A stretch of 64,000 nt of DNA from a bacterium SCSIO 12827 (GCA_024397995.1 CP073746.1:1116001-1180000), one strand, 5' to 3'; positions 9,353 through 19,475 are shown, counted from the first letter of the stretch. Notes: a model not told the origin generated them from the sequence alone. Numbers and translations: made by a program.

Positions 9353-9718
9353 ATGGCGAAAACGATTTTGATTGTTGAGGACAACGATCTCAACATGAAG
9401 TTGTTCAACGACCTGCTCCAGGCCAATGGTTACAACACCATTCAGACCATGGACGGCCGCGATGCCATTCAATTGGCCCAGGAACACCGCCCGGATTTGA
9501 TCCTCATGGATATTCAGCTTCCCGAGATTTCCGGTCTGGAAGTTACCAAGATGCTGAAGGCCGATGATTCCCTGAAGGAAATCCCGGTCATCGCCGTTAC
9601 CGCTTTCGCGATGAAGGGAGACGAGGAAAAGATCAGAGAAGGTGGGTGTGAGGGGTATATCGCGAAGCCGATTTCCGTTCCCACGTTCCTGGAAACCGTC
9701 GCGAAATTCCTCGGCTGA
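9353..9718 (+). CDS. divK: Single-domain response regulator DivK
   Basis: 121 aa receiver domain with no output domain. The acidic pocket E9/D10, phospho-acceptor D53 (LILMDIQLP), T83-type switch residue (VIAVTAFAM) and K105-type lysine (GYIAKPIS) are all in place. In Caulobacter, DivK takes phosphate from PleC/DivJ and controls the CckA-CtrA pathway of cell-cycle polarity; the close resemblance and the adjacent pleD gene support that identity. pleD starts 21 bases after its stop, so the two are an operon. Confidence 0.96.
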   Translation: MAKTILIVEDNDLNMKLFNDLLQANGYNTIQTMDGRDAIQLAQEHRPDLILMDIQLPEISGLEVTKMLKADDSLKEIPVIAVTAFAMKGDEEKIREGGCEGYIAKPISVPTFLETVAKFLG

Positions 9719-9739
9719 CCGCCGCGGGCGGGACAGACC

Positions 9740-11143
9740 ATGTCGGCACGAATCCTCATCGTCGATGATCTTGCCGCCAGCGTGAAGGTTCTGGCCGCCA
9801 AGCTCACCAGTGAATATTATGATGTTCTGACCGCCCATGACGGGCCCACGGCGCTGGAAATGGTGGCCCGGGAAATGCCCGATCTGGTGCTGCTCGACGT
9901 CATGATGCCCGGCATGGACGGGTTCGAGGTCTGCCGCCGGATCAAGAGAACGGCGCGCACGGCGCATATCCCCGTGGTCATGGTGACGGCGCTCAACGAC
10001 ATGCGCGACCGCGTCAACGGCCTGCAGGCGGGGGCGGACGATTTTCTGACCAAGCCGCTCAACGACATCATGCTGTTCGCCCGCGTGCGCTCGCTGGTGC
10101 GCATGAAACGGACCTTCGACCAATGGTCCCTGCATCAGCAGACATCGCGCGACCTGGGCTTTGATGTCGACCCGGATATGACGGATGTCCATGGCCGCGC
10201 TGCGCGGGTGATCGTGGTCGATTCCAGCGAAATCCAAAGTGACAATATTCGCGGTGTCCTGGAACGGGATGGTCATGCGGTGACCGCGCTGAATTCCTAT
10301 GCCGACGCCGCCCCGCAAATTGCCGCCGATCTGCCGGACGTGGCTGTCATCTCCATGGATTTCGAGGGGGACGAGCCTTTGCGGCTGGCCTCACGTCTGC
10401 GCTCGCGAGAGCCGACGCGCCAGGTGCCGATCCTCTTGATCGGGGACGCCGAAGACGAAAGCAACCTGATCAAGGGCCTGGAGCTGGGGGTTAACGACTG
10501 CGTCGTGCGTCCTGTCGACGAGCAGGAAATCGTCGCCCGCGTGCGCACCCAGGTGCGGCGTAAGCGCTATCAGGGGATGCTGCAGGCGAATTTTCAGCAA
10601 CACCTGTCGATGGCGCTGACCGACGGCCTGACGGGGCTGCACAATCGGCGCTATCTGGAATCGCATCTGGACGGCATCGTCAAGCGTGCCGGCGAGGGTG
10701 GCCACGGGCTGTCCCTGGTGTTGATTGATCTCGACCACTTCAAGCGGGTCAACGATACCTACGGCCATGCCGCCGGCGACGAGGTGCTGCGGGTGATCGC
10801 CAAGCGCCTATTGCGCAACGTGCGCGGGTTCGACACGGCGGCCCGCTTCGGCGGTGAGGAATTCATCGTCGCCATGCCCGATACCCCGATCGATATCGCC
10901 TTCGCGGTTGCTGACCGTATCCGCGCCAAGGTTGCGGAAGAGCCGATCCCCCTGCCGGACGGGACGCAACTGTCCGTGACGATGAGTGCCGGGGTCGCGG
11001 AATCGGTGGAGCCGGGTGAAACGGCGGCCGAGCTGATCGAACGCGCGGACAAGGCGCTCTATATGGCCAAGCACGATGGCCGCGACCGGGTCGTGCGCGC
11101 GGACCCGCTGGTCAGAAAGACAGGGGAAACCGCCGTCGATTAG
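9740..11143 (+). CDS. pleD: Response regulator / diguanylate cyclase PleD
   Basis: 467 aa. The order is REC1 (residues 1-120, phospho-acceptor D53 in LVLLDVMMPGMDGFEV), REC2 adaptor (about 150-275, degenerate), and a GGDEF domain whose active site reads GGEEF. An RGFD motif five residues before GGEEF is the RxxD product-inhibition I-site. It makes cyclic di-GMP on phosphorylation; in Caulobacter this drives the swarmer-to-stalked transition at the pole. Directly downstream of divK, the usual alphaproteobacterial order. Confidence 0.97.
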   Translation: MSARILIVDDLAASVKVLAAKLTSEYYDVLTAHDGPTALEMVAREMPDLVLLDVMMPGMDGFEVCRRIKRTARTAHIPVVMVTALNDMRDRVNGLQAGADDFLTKPLNDIMLFARVRSLVRMKRTFDQWSLHQQTSRDLGFDVDPDMTDVHGRAARVIVVDSSEIQSDNIRGVLERDGHAVTALNSYADAAPQIAADLPDVAVISMDFEGDEPLRLASRLRSREPTRQVPILLIGDAEDESNLIKGLELGVNDCVVRPVDEQEIVARVRTQVRRKRYQGMLQANFQQHLSMALTDGLTGLHNRRYLESHLDGIVKRAGEGGHGLSLVLIDLDHFKRVNDTYGHAAGDEVLRVIAKRLLRNVRGFDTAARFGGEEFIVAMPDTPIDIAFAVADRIRAKVAEEPIPLPDGTQLSVTMSAGVAESVEPGETAAELIERADKALYMAKHDGRDRVVRADPLVRKTGETAVD

Positions 11144-11176
11144 ATCGGACGACGGCGGACTGGTTGCTGATTTTTT
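11130..11176 (+). terminator. Probable terminator after divK-pleD
   Basis: CCGCCGTCG (11130-11138) pairs perfectly with CGACGGCGG (11150-11158) around the pleD stop codon. A run of six T follows at 11171-11176, after a 12-base gap, so efficiency is uncertain. Confidence 0.5.
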
Positions 11177-11250
11177 GTGAAAGGGGCCGCCCCGTCAGGG
11201 ATGGGCCGGCCAGGGACAGGAAATGGGATCGAGGGGCGCCAGTGGCAGCC

Positions 11251-11418
11251 TTACTTGATCTTTTCTTCCTTGAAGGCCACGTGTTTGCGGACCACGGGAT
11301 CATACTTGCGCATTTCGAACTTTTCCGTCGAATTGCGCGGATTTTTCTTCGTCACATAGAAGAAGCCCGTGTCAGCCGTGCTGACCATTTTCACAAGAAT
11401 TGTGGCCGGTTTTGCCAT
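11251..11418 (-). CDS. rpmG: 50S ribosomal protein L33
   Basis: A 55-residue gene reading [20 protein letters not shown] and ending [11 protein letters not shown], a full-length L33. The core [10 protein letters not shown], then [20 protein letters not shown], matches the family. This is the cysteine-free type with no zinc ribbon, as in most proteobacteria. L33 sits near the E site of the large subunit. ATG at 11418, TAA at 11251. It lies alone on the minus strand between pleD (convergent) and the S41 peptidase gene, in the place it usually occupies in alphaproteobacterial genomes. Confidence 0.96.
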   Translation of the reverse strand: MAKPATILVKMVSTADTGFFYVTKKNPRNSTEKFEMRKYDPVVRKHVAFKEEKIK

Positions 11419-11519
11419 GGTGCGAAGTTCCGCTTTGGTTTTCTGTCAGGTCGAAGGCGCGAAACATACAGGGCCGGACGCGCAAGTCAAGGGGCACGGC
11501 GAAACCGGCGCGTTGCGGC

Positions 11520-13145
11520 CTATTCCAGGGCCGCCGCATCGGCCCGCGCGGTTGTCGACGTATAGGTCAGGGCACGGGTGTAAAGGGTGCGGTCTTCGAT
11601 GATTCGCCGCGCCACGTCGCGGTCTTTGGTGTCGTCATGGCGTTCCGGCGGGCAGGTATCGCGCAGCCGCGTGCGTTCCGCTTCGCCCAGCGGTCCGCCG
11701 CGCCGCCAATGCGCCAGGATATCGGCCTGATAATGCTCGCCGCCGATGCCGGCCAGGATCGGATCCTTGGCCTTGGCGTCCTCGGGAATTTCCGCCAGGG
11801 ACGACGTGCACACGATGGGGTGTACGCCCAGGCCGTGCAGGGTATAGCCGGTCGGTGTGATCAGCTTCGACCAGGTGATGGTCAATTCGCCGTCGTTGGG
11901 CAGGCGGATCACCGTCTGCACGCTGCCCTTGCCGTAGGACGAAGTGCCGACGACCACGGCGCGCCCGCGATCCTGCAGGGCGGCGGCGGTGATTTCCGCG
12001 GCCGAGGCTGACTTCCCGTCGATCAGGATGACCAGGGGCAGGCCGTTCAGGATGTCGTCGCCGTCGGCGTTGTAGTGATGGACGCTGTCCGGATGGCGGC
12101 CCCGCGTGGTGATGATATGGCCCTGGGTCAGGAACAGGTTGGCCAGTTTGACCGATTGCCGCAGCAGCCCGCCCGGGTTGCCGCGCAGGTCCATGACCAT
12201 ACCCTTGAGCGGGACCTTGGTCTCGGCCTTGGCGGTCAGGACGGCCTTCTTTACGGAGGCTGCGGTCTTCTGGTTAAAGCTCTCGACCGCCGTGTAGATG
12301 ATCCCGTCCTTGACCATGTGACTGACCGTGACCGGCACGATGTGGGCGCGGACCAAGTCGAGGGACCAGCCGTCGGGCCGGCCTGATCGGGCCAAACGCA
12401 GGCGCACGGCGGTGTCGATGGGACCGCGCAGCAGCCGCACGACCTTGCGCGCCGACAGGCCCTTGAGCGGCACGCCGTCGGCCGACACGATGACGTCGCC
12501 GACCTTCAGGTCCGCCTCCGCCGCCGGTGTGCCGGGGGTGATGCGGTAGACTTCGGTGATGTCGCCGCGTTGCCGGAAGCGCACGCCGATGCCGCCGAAC
12601 CCGTCACGCCGGGCGCGGTTGCGTTGTGCCTCCTCGCGCCCGGAATAGCGGGAATAGATGTCCAGTTCCGTAAGCATCCCGTCGAACACGGCTTCGTAGA
12701 TTTTTTCCGCACTGGCCCGGCGCATTTCCTCGGACCAGCCGCGTGCGGCCAGGGAGGCCCGTGCCGTCAGCATGGCCCAGCCATAGGTGTCATCGCCCTT
12801 GGGTAGGGCTTCGCGGATGATTTCGCGGCCGCTGTCGGTCAGGCGGACCTCGTTCTTGCCGGTATCAATGTCGATGGCAATGGCCGGGTCGATGGCGCCC
12901 AGGCCGCGCAGCCCTTCCATGCCGATTTCCTGAACCGGCAGGGCTTCCAGGTATTTTTCGGCGATGTTCTCGTATCCCGCCGCGATGACCTCGGCCGCCG
13001 CCGGCATGGAAAAACCACTGTCCTTGGCGGCAGTGTCCCGGGGCGTTGGCGTTGCCGCGCAAGCGGCGAGCAGAAGCGCCGCCGAAACGGCGGCAAGGCC
13101 CGGGGTCAACCGGATTCCGGGAATGAAGGAACCCATGCGGATCAT
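11520..13145 (-). CDS. S41-family C-terminal processing peptidase, probable lipoprotein
   Basis: 541 aa. The signal peptide ends in a lipobox (LLLAAC, Cys near residue 29), so the mature protein should be membrane-anchored in the periplasm. Order: N-terminal helical region, a PDZ domain (GGIGVRFRQRGDITEV through VRLLRGP) that binds substrate C-termini, then the S41 protease core. The catalytic Ser is in IDGKSASAAEI and the general-base Lys in SYGKGSVQTV. It cleaves C-terminal tails of envelope proteins or cell-wall hydrolases. Related to CtpA/Prc. The C-terminal 100 residues beyond the core are of unknown role. It may be read with the rnr group upstream. Confidence 0.92.
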   Translation of the reverse strand: MIRMGSFIPGIRLTPGLAAVSAALLLAACAATPTPRDTAAKDSGFSMPAAAEVIAAGYENIAEKYLEALPVQEIGMEGLRGLGAIDPAIAIDIDTGKNEVRLTDSGREIIREALPKGDDTYGWAMLTARASLAARGWSEEMRRASAEKIYEAVFDGMLTELDIYSRYSGREEAQRNRARRDGFGGIGVRFRQRGDITEVYRITPGTPAAEADLKVGDVIVSADGVPLKGLSARKVVRLLRGPIDTAVRLRLARSGRPDGWSLDLVRAHIVPVTVSHMVKDGIIYTAVESFNQKTAASVKKAVLTAKAETKVPLKGMVMDLRGNPGGLLRQSVKLANLFLTQGHIITTRGRHPDSVHHYNADGDDILNGLPLVILIDGKSASAAEITAAALQDRGRAVVVGTSSYGKGSVQTVIRLPNDGELTITWSKLITPTGYTLHGLGVHPIVCTSSLAEIPEDAKAKDPILAGIGGEHYQADILAHWRRGGPLGEAERTRLRDTCPPERHDDTKDRDVARRIIEDRTLYTRALTYTSTTARADAAALE

Positions 13146-13207
13146 AGTTACGGATTGTCTGCGATTTTCAAGCCGCCGTCATTATGAAAACTTTGCGGTG
13201 TCCGAGG

Positions 13208-15508
13208 TCAGCCGCGCGCGGACTTGCCGGGTTTCTTGCCGCGGCCCTTCTTGGATTTGTCTTTGCCGCCGCTGCGTCCGCTTTTTTTCCGCCCGCCGCC
13301 GGTCGGCCGCGCACCGGGAGTGAACCGCCCGCGGGCACTGCCGCCACCACTTCGTCCGCCACCGTCCATCAGTTCGAAGATCATGCCGCCGGTCAGCGGC
13401 CGGGCCTCGACCAGGCGGACCTCGACGGCTTCGCCCAGGACATAGGTCTTGCCGTTGGAACGCCCGCGCAGGCGGTGATGGGCCTCGTCGTGGATGTAAT
13501 AGTCGTCGGGCAGGGAGCGGATCGGGATCAGCCCGTCGGCGCCCGTGTCGCTGAGGGTGATGAACAGGCCGAAGCGGGTAACGCCATTGATGCGGCCGAT
13601 GAACGTCGCCCCCACCCGGTCCGAGAGAAACTGGGTGGTGAAGCGATCGACCGACGCACGTTCGGCCGCCGCCGCCCGCCGTTCCGTGAACGACAGATGC
13701 TGGCCCATCTCGGCGAAGTCCTTGTGGTCCGTCTCGAGGGCGCCGTCGCCCATCCGGCCGCCGCGGATCAGGGCGCGGTGGACCAGCAAATCCGAATAGC
13801 GTCGGATCGGCGAGGTGAAATGGCAGTATCGGCGCAGCGCCAGCCCGAAATGGCCGATGTTGTCGGGCGAATATTCGGCCTGGGCCTGGGACCGCAGGAC
13901 CAGTTCCTGGACCATGCGCTCGAACGGCCCGCCCTTGGCCTTGGTCAAAATCTGATTGAAGATGCTGGACTGCATGACCTGGCCCTTGGCGATCTTCAGT
14001 CCGATGGTTTCCAGGGCATCCGACAGGCCCGCGACCTTGGTCGGGCTGGGCTGGTCGTGAATGCGGTACATGCAGGGAAGGCTTTTCTTTTCAAGGGCTT
14101 CCGCGGCCGCCACGTTGGCGGTGATCATGAATTCCTCGATCAGCCGGTGACTGTCGAAACGTTCGCGCAGGGCGATTTCGGCGACGTTGCCGCGGTCGTT
14201 GATAATCACCTTGCGTTCGGGCAGGTCGAGGTCGAGCACGCCGCGTGCCCGGCGGTTGCGCGACAGGGCTTCATAAGCTCCGTACAGCGGTGCAATCACG
14301 TCCTTGGCCAAGACGTCCGTTACGTCGTCGGGCCGGCCGTCCTGGGCCGCCTGGACCTGCTCATAGGTCAGGCGCGCGGCGGACCGCATCATGGCGCGCT
14401 CGAACCGGTGGCGCGTCAGGTTGCCGTCGCCGTCGATCCACAGGTGGGCGGCCAGGCAGGGGCGGTCCTCCTTGGGCTTCAGCGAACACCAGCCGTTGGA
14501 CAGTTCCTCCGGCAGCATGGGTACCACGCGGTCCGGGAAATAGACGCTGTTGCCCCGGTCGTAAGCGCTGCGGTCCAGCGCGTCGCCGGGCCGCACGTAC
14601 CAGGACACGTCGGCGATGGCGACGATCAGATGCCAGCCGCCGGGATGATCCGGGTCCGGTTCGGCGAACACGGCGTCATCAAAATCACGGGCATCGGCAC
14701 CGTCGATGGTGACCAACGGCAGGCCGCGCAGATCGACGCGGTCGCCTAGCGGCGCCGGTCCGGCGGCCTTGGCCTGGTCAAGGGCTTCGGCGGGAAATTC
14801 GCTTGGCAGTTCGTGTTCGTGGATGGAAATCAGGCTGATCGACTTGGGGTCGTCCATGGCGCCCAGAACGTCGGTCACCTTGGCTTTGCGCAGCCCCAGG
14901 TCCTTGCCGGGCAGGGCGGCGGCGCGCACCAGGTCGCCCGCCTTGGCGCCGCCCGATTGTCCCGCCGGGACCACATAGTCCTGTTTGGCGCGGCGGTCGG
15001 TGCTTTCGATGCGGCCTTCACCGCCGACTTCCCGGTAAACCCCCATGATTGCCGAAGGGGCCGACGGCAGGCGGCGGATGGTGCGGCCCTGATAGACGCC
15101 GCGCCCCGTGCGCTCCAGGCGCGCCAGAACGCGGTCGCCGGTGCCCAATGCGGGTTGCCCCTTGCGCTCCGCTGCCATGTAGATGGCCGGCGGCGGGCCG
15201 GCGGCGTCTTCATCCCAGGTTTCCGGGCGGGCCATCAATTCGCCCTCGGCGTCGATGCCGGTGATGTGCAGGACCGTGACCTCGGGCAGGGTGCCCGGCT
15301 CGGCAAACCGTTTGCTGCGTCCGCGCTGCAGGGCGCCGTCGCGTTCCAGGTCCTTCAGGATTTCGCGCAGCATGACCTTGCCCTCGGCCCCCAGCTTGAA
15401 GGCACGCGCGATCTCGCGCTTGCCGACGCGTTTGGGGCTCGACTGGATGAATTCCAGGATTTCCTCCCGCGTCGGGAAGGGCCGGTTTGATTTCGGGGGT
15501 TTGGCCAC
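13208..15508 (-). CDS. rnr: Ribonuclease R
   Basis: 766 aa 3'-to-5' exoribonuclease of the RNB family that degrades structured RNA. An N-terminal winged helix (TREEILEFIQSSPKRVGKREIARAF) precedes cold-shock domains, the RNB core (DGADARDFDDAVFAE, the Asp cluster that binds Mg, and HFTSPIRRYSDLLVHR), a C-terminal S1 domain (GATFIGRINGVTRFGLFITL) and a Gly/Lys/Arg-rich tail typical of RNase R. GTG start at 15508. It begins 15 bases after the topA stop, consistent with the dprA-topA-rnr operon found across alphaproteobacteria. Confidence 0.97.
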   Translation of the reverse strand: MAKPPKSNRPFPTREEILEFIQSSPKRVGKREIARAFKLGAEGKVMLREILKDLERDGALQRGRSKRFAEPGTLPEVTVLHITGIDAEGELMARPETWDEDAAGPPPAIYMAAERKGQPALGTGDRVLARLERTGRGVYQGRTIRRLPSAPSAIMGVYREVGGEGRIESTDRRAKQDYVVPAGQSGGAKAGDLVRAAALPGKDLGLRKAKVTDVLGAMDDPKSISLISIHEHELPSEFPAEALDQAKAAGPAPLGDRVDLRGLPLVTIDGADARDFDDAVFAEPDPDHPGGWHLIVAIADVSWYVRPGDALDRSAYDRGNSVYFPDRVVPMLPEELSNGWCSLKPKEDRPCLAAHLWIDGDGNLTRHRFERAMMRSAARLTYEQVQAAQDGRPDDVTDVLAKDVIAPLYGAYEALSRNRRARGVLDLDLPERKVIINDRGNVAEIALRERFDSHRLIEEFMITANVAAAEALEKKSLPCMYRIHDQPSPTKVAGLSDALETIGLKIAKGQVMQSSIFNQILTKAKGGPFERMVQELVLRSQAQAEYSPDNIGHFGLALRRYCHFTSPIRRYSDLLVHRALIRGGRMGDGALETDHKDFAEMGQHLSFTERRAAAAERASVDRFTTQFLSDRVGATFIGRINGVTRFGLFITLSDTGADGLIPIRSLPDDYYIHDEAHHRLRGRSNGKTYVLGEAVEVRLVEARPLTGGMIFELMDGGGRSGGGSARGRFTPGARPTGGGRKKSGRSGGKDKSKKGRGKKPGKSARG

Positions 15509-15523
15509 GGCGGGCGGCTCCGA

Positions 15524-18205
15524 TCAGGCGTCGCTGGCGGACGGCGGCGCATCGCCGTCGGCCGGCGTCTTCTTCGCTGCTTTCTTCTTTGCGGCTGTTT
15601 TTTTGGCAGCGGGCTTTTTCTTCGCTGCGGCCTTCTTCTTTGGCGCGGCTTTCTTGGCCGCGGTCTTCTTCGCGGCCGGGGCCGCTTTGCCCGATTTGGC
15701 GGCAATCAGCTCCAGGGCCTTTTCCAGGGTCACGGAATCCTTGTCCATGTCCTTGGGCAGGGACGCCATGACCTTGCCGTGCTGGACGAAGGGCCCCCAG
15801 CGTCCGGCCTTCTGAACCACCGGCTTGCCATCGGTGGGATGCTTGCCCAATTCCTTGGGCGGGTCCTTGCGTGGCTTGTCGGCGAACAGCACGACCGCAC
15901 GGTTCAGGCCCACGGTCAGAACGTCATCGTCACCCTTCAGCGACACATAGGTTCCGCCCATTTTCAGGAACGGGCCGAAACGGCCGAGCCCGGCGGTGAT
16001 CATGTCGCCGGTTTCCGGGTGCAGACCGACCTCGCGCGGTAGGGCAAGCAGGCCCAGCGCCATCTCAAGGTCAATGGTCGCCGCACTGACGCCCTTGGGC
16101 AGGGATGCGCGCTTGGGCTTGGGGCCGCCTTCTTCGGCATCGCCCAGTTGCACATAGGCGCCGTAAGGCCCCTTGCGCACGGTAATCGGCAGGCCGGTTT
16201 CGGGATCGTTGCCGAGCAGGCGGGGGAAGATTTCCGCTGCCGCTTCCGCGCCGTCGCCGTTCTCGCCGTTCGGCACGGCCAGGGCCTGGGTATGTTTGCA
16301 TTCGGGATAATTCGAGCAGCCGATGAAGGCGCCGAACTTGCCCAGTTTCAGGCCCATGCGGCCATCTGCGCAGACCGGACACTTGCGCGGGTCGCGACCG
16401 TCTTCGCCCATGGGGAAGAAATGCGGGCCGAGGAGTTCGTCAAGCGTGTCCAGAACCTCGCGCACGCGGAGTTCCTTGGTGCCGTCGACGGCCTTGGAGA
16501 ACGCTTCCCAGAAATCGCGCAGCACCTGTTTCCATTCGCGCCGGCCGCCGGAAATATCGTCGAGCCGTTCTTCGAGCTCGGCCGTGAAGCCGTATTCCAC
16601 GTAGCGTTCAAAGAAACTGGAGAGGAAGGCGGTGACCAGTCGGCCGCGGTCCTCGGGCATGAAGCGGCGGCTTTCCAACTTCACGTAATTGCGGTCCTGC
16701 AGGACCGAGATGATCGAGGCATAGGTCGACGGGCGGCCGATGCCCAGTTCTTCCAGGCGCTTGACCAGACTGGCTTCGGTATAGCGCGGCGGCGGCTGGG
16801 TGAAGTGCTGATCGGCGTCCACTTCCTGGCGGGCCAGGTGTTGGCCTTTCTTGACGTCGGGCAGGATGCGCAGCTTGTCGTCATCGTCGCTGTCGGCAGA
16901 GGCGTCCTCGTCCTTGCCTTCCTGATAGACCTTGAGGAAACCGTCAAAGGCGATGACCGATCCGGTCGCGCGCAGGGCGGCGGAGCCGTCGGCGGCGGCA
17001 ATGTCGACGGCGACCTGGTCGAGCACCGCATTTTCCATCTGGCTGGCAACCGTGCGCTTCCAGATCAGGTCGTAAAGCTTGCGCTGATCGTCGTCCAGGT
17101 ACTGGGCGACGTCCTCGGGCCGGCGGGACACGTCCGTCGGGCGGACCGCCTCGTGGGCTTCCTGCGCGTTCTTGGCTTTGGTCTTATAAATACGTGGCTC
17201 ACCCGGCAGATAGGGTGCGCCATAAGATCCCCTGATCAGGTCGCGGCAGGCGTTGATGGCCTCGTTGGCCATGTTCACGCCGTCGGTTCGCATATAGGTG
17301 ATCAGGCCGACCGTCTCGCCGCCGATGTTGACGCCTTCGTAAAGGCGCTGGGCAACCTGCATGGTGCGCTTGGCGCCGAAGTACAGCTTGCGTGCGGCTT
17401 CCTGTTGCAGGGTCGACGTGGTAAACGGCGGCGCCGGATTGCGCCGCGATTGCTTGCGCTGAACGTTGGCGACGGAAAAGGTGCCGGCTTCGACGGTTTT
17501 CTTGGCGCGCTCGGCCTCGGCCTGCGATCCCAGGTCCATCTTGGCCAGCTTCTGCCCGTTCAGATGGGTCAGTTGCGCCGCGATCTTGTGCCCGCCTTCG
17601 GCGGCGAAGGTCGCCTTGATGGACCAGAATTCCTGGCGCCGGAAGATTTCGATTTCGGCTTCGCGCTCGCAGATCAGGCGCAACGCGACGGACTGCACGC
17701 GGCCGGCCGACCGCGATCCCGGCAGCTTGCGCCACAACACCGGCGACAGGGTGAAGCCGACAAGATAGTCGAGTGCGCGGCGCGCCAGATAGGCGTCGAC
17801 CAGTTCACGGTCCAATTCGCGCGGATGATCGAACGCCGCCTTGACCGCGTCCTTGGTGATTTCGTTAAACACGACGCGCTTTACCTCGACGTCCTTGAGC
17901 GCGTTGTTCTTGTTCAGGACTTCGCGGACGTGCCAGGAAATGGCCTCGCCTTCGCGGTCGGGGTCGGTCGCGAGATACAGTTTGTCGGCACCTTTGACGG
18001 CACTGGCGATCGCCTTGATGTGCTTTTCCGACCGGGCGTCGATTTCCCAGTCCATCTCGAAGTCGGCGTCCGGGCGTACGGATCCGTCCTTCGACGGCAG
18101 GTCACGGATATGGCCATAGCTGGCCAGCACGGTGTAACCGGGGCCCAGGTATTTGTTGATCGTTTTCGCCTTGGCCGGGCTTTCAACGACGACGACGTCG
18201 GTCAT
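15524..18205 (-). CDS. topA: DNA topoisomerase I
   Basis: 893 aa type IA enzyme relaxing negative supercoils. The Toprim domain is at the N-terminus (VVVESPAKAKTINKYLG; DPDREGEAISWH), the active-site tyrosine is in GLITYMRTDG, and one four-cysteine zinc ribbon (CPVCADGR...CSNYPEC) is followed by topoisomerase C-terminal repeats (FGPFLKMGG; WGPFVQHG). The last 60 residues are a Lys/Ala tail (AAKKxAAKK repeats), common in alphaproteobacterial TopA and thought to bind DNA. Between dprA and rnr, as usual. Confidence 0.98.
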   Translation of the reverse strand: MTDVVVVESPAKAKTINKYLGPGYTVLASYGHIRDLPSKDGSVRPDADFEMDWEIDARSEKHIKAIASAVKGADKLYLATDPDREGEAISWHVREVLNKNNALKDVEVKRVVFNEITKDAVKAAFDHPRELDRELVDAYLARRALDYLVGFTLSPVLWRKLPGSRSAGRVQSVALRLICEREAEIEIFRRQEFWSIKATFAAEGGHKIAAQLTHLNGQKLAKMDLGSQAEAERAKKTVEAGTFSVANVQRKQSRRNPAPPFTTSTLQQEAARKLYFGAKRTMQVAQRLYEGVNIGGETVGLITYMRTDGVNMANEAINACRDLIRGSYGAPYLPGEPRIYKTKAKNAQEAHEAVRPTDVSRRPEDVAQYLDDDQRKLYDLIWKRTVASQMENAVLDQVAVDIAAADGSAALRATGSVIAFDGFLKVYQEGKDEDASADSDDDDKLRILPDVKKGQHLARQEVDADQHFTQPPPRYTEASLVKRLEELGIGRPSTYASIISVLQDRNYVKLESRRFMPEDRGRLVTAFLSSFFERYVEYGFTAELEERLDDISGGRREWKQVLRDFWEAFSKAVDGTKELRVREVLDTLDELLGPHFFPMGEDGRDPRKCPVCADGRMGLKLGKFGAFIGCSNYPECKHTQALAVPNGENGDGAEAAAEIFPRLLGNDPETGLPITVRKGPYGAYVQLGDAEEGGPKPKRASLPKGVSAATIDLEMALGLLALPREVGLHPETGDMITAGLGRFGPFLKMGGTYVSLKGDDDVLTVGLNRAVVLFADKPRKDPPKELGKHPTDGKPVVQKAGRWGPFVQHGKVMASLPKDMDKDSVTLEKALELIAAKSGKAAPAAKKTAAKKAAPKKKAAAKKKPAAKKTAAKKKAAKKTPADGDAPPSASDA

Positions 18206-18255
18206 GCGAGACTTGCCTTTTCTCGGCCGGCCTTCGGGGCCGCTGCCCGGGCCGG

Positions 18256-19398
18256 CTAGTGGTCCATGAGCAGCGAAACTTTGCTGCCGGGGTGCCTCTC
18301 TAACCGTCCTGCCAGTTCAAGTTCAAGCAAAACCGTAGACACCACGGCCTGGGAGAATTGGCAAACGCGGAGCAGTTCGTCAACAGTCGTCGGTGTCGGG
18401 CCCAGGGCGGCAATGATCTCATTGCGTGCTGAAATGGTCGCCTCGACGCTTATCGAATCATTAGTAATATATTGATTATCAATGATAATTTTAGGGTTTC
18501 CCGGAGCGCGGGCATCGGCCAGAACGGCAAATACGTCTTCTGCGCTTTCCGTCAAGGTTGCCCCTTCGCGAATCAAATGATTGGTCCCGCGAGCCCTTGG
18601 GTCCATTGCTGCGCCCGGCACGGCGAACACTTCGCGCCCTTGTTCAAGGGCCATGCGGGCGGTAATCAGGGAACCCGACCGGGGGCTTGCCTCGACCACC
18701 ACGACGCCGCGCGCCATGCCGGAGATGATCCGGTTACGGCGGGGAAAATGCCGGGCCTGGGGTTGGGTGCCGGGTGCGACCTCAGACAACAGAACGCCGG
18801 CCTCGGCGATACGGTCGTAGAGGTCACGGTTCTCGGCCGGGTAGACGGTATCAATCCCGCCGCCCAGTACCGCCGCCGTGCCGGTTGCCAGCGCCCCGTC
18901 GTGGGCGGCGGCGTCGATCCCCCGGGCCAGGCCCGAGACGACCATCAGCCCACCGTCCCCCAGGTCGGCGGCCAATTTCTTCGCGAAACGCCGGCCGTTG
19001 GTGGAAGCATTGCGGGCACCAACGACACCGATGGTTTTCTTGGTGAGAAGATTCTGCCGGCCGCGCGCATAGATGACCGGCGGCGGATCGTGGATATGGG
19101 CGAGAAGCGGCGGGTAGGTGGGCTCCCCCCAGGCGAGAAGCGTCGCCCCGATGCGTTGCGCATCTTCCAGTTCGCGCGATGCCGCCGCCGCCGTGGCGAT
19201 GCGGATGGTGCCGGCGCGCCCGCCCCGGCGGGCAAGGTCGGGCAGGGCGTCGAGTGCCCGCTGCGCCGTGCCGAAACGTTCCAGCAAATTGAAGAAGGTG
19301 CCCGGCCCGACGTTGGCCGAGCGAATCAGGCGCAACCAGGCGATGCGTTCATCGTCGGGAAGGGTTCGCTGGCGGTGATGGGCCAACCTGTCCGGCAT
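18256..19398 (-). CDS. dprA: DNA-processing protein DprA
   Basis: 380 aa. DprA binds incoming single-stranded DNA and loads RecA during natural transformation; it is also widely kept in non-competent bacteria. An N-terminal SAM-like helical part (ERIAWLRLIRSANVGPGTFFNLLERFG) precedes the Rossmann fold with GLARGIDAAAH, AVLGGGIDTVYP and GGMARGVVVVEA-type motifs (here SGMARGVVVVEASPRSGSL). A C-terminal winged helix (TTVDELLRVCQFSQAVVSTVLLELELAGRLER) completes it. In other alphaproteobacteria plsY sits directly upstream; here an efflux pair and about 3.6 kb separate them. Confidence 0.96.
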   Translation of the reverse strand: MPDRLAHHRQRTLPDDERIAWLRLIRSANVGPGTFFNLLERFGTAQRALDALPDLARRGGRAGTIRIATAAAASRELEDAQRIGATLLAWGEPTYPPLLAHIHDPPPVIYARGRQNLLTKKTIGVVGARNASTNGRRFAKKLAADLGDGGLMVVSGLARGIDAAAHDGALATGTAAVLGGGIDTVYPAENRDLYDRIAEAGVLLSEVAPGTQPQARHFPRRNRIISGMARGVVVVEASPRSGSLITARMALEQGREVFAVPGAAMDPRARGTNHLIREGATLTESAEDVFAVLADARAPGNPKIIIDNQYITNDSISVEATISARNEIIAALGPTPTTVDELLRVCQFSQAVVSTVLLELELAGRLERHPGSKVSLLMDH

Positions 19399-19475
19399 GT
19401 CTGGGCTCTCCCAGGGCGAATGTCTGTGAAAAGATTACCCGAGGAGATTTATCTATAAAAGGGAAAGATATGTGT

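Noticed and set aside
13184-14749. 521-codon plus-strand frame opposite rnr
   Set aside because: Antisense of the conserved RNase R frame; no family resemblance.
15524-15700. Lys/Ala repeats at the topA 3' end as a separate repeat element
   Set aside because: They encode the normal basic tail of alphaproteobacterial TopA.
16148-18259. 703-codon open frame on the plus strand opposite topA
   Set aside because: It mirrors the topA coding frame in GC-rich DNA, has no recognisable domain and no ribosome site; topA has full motif support.
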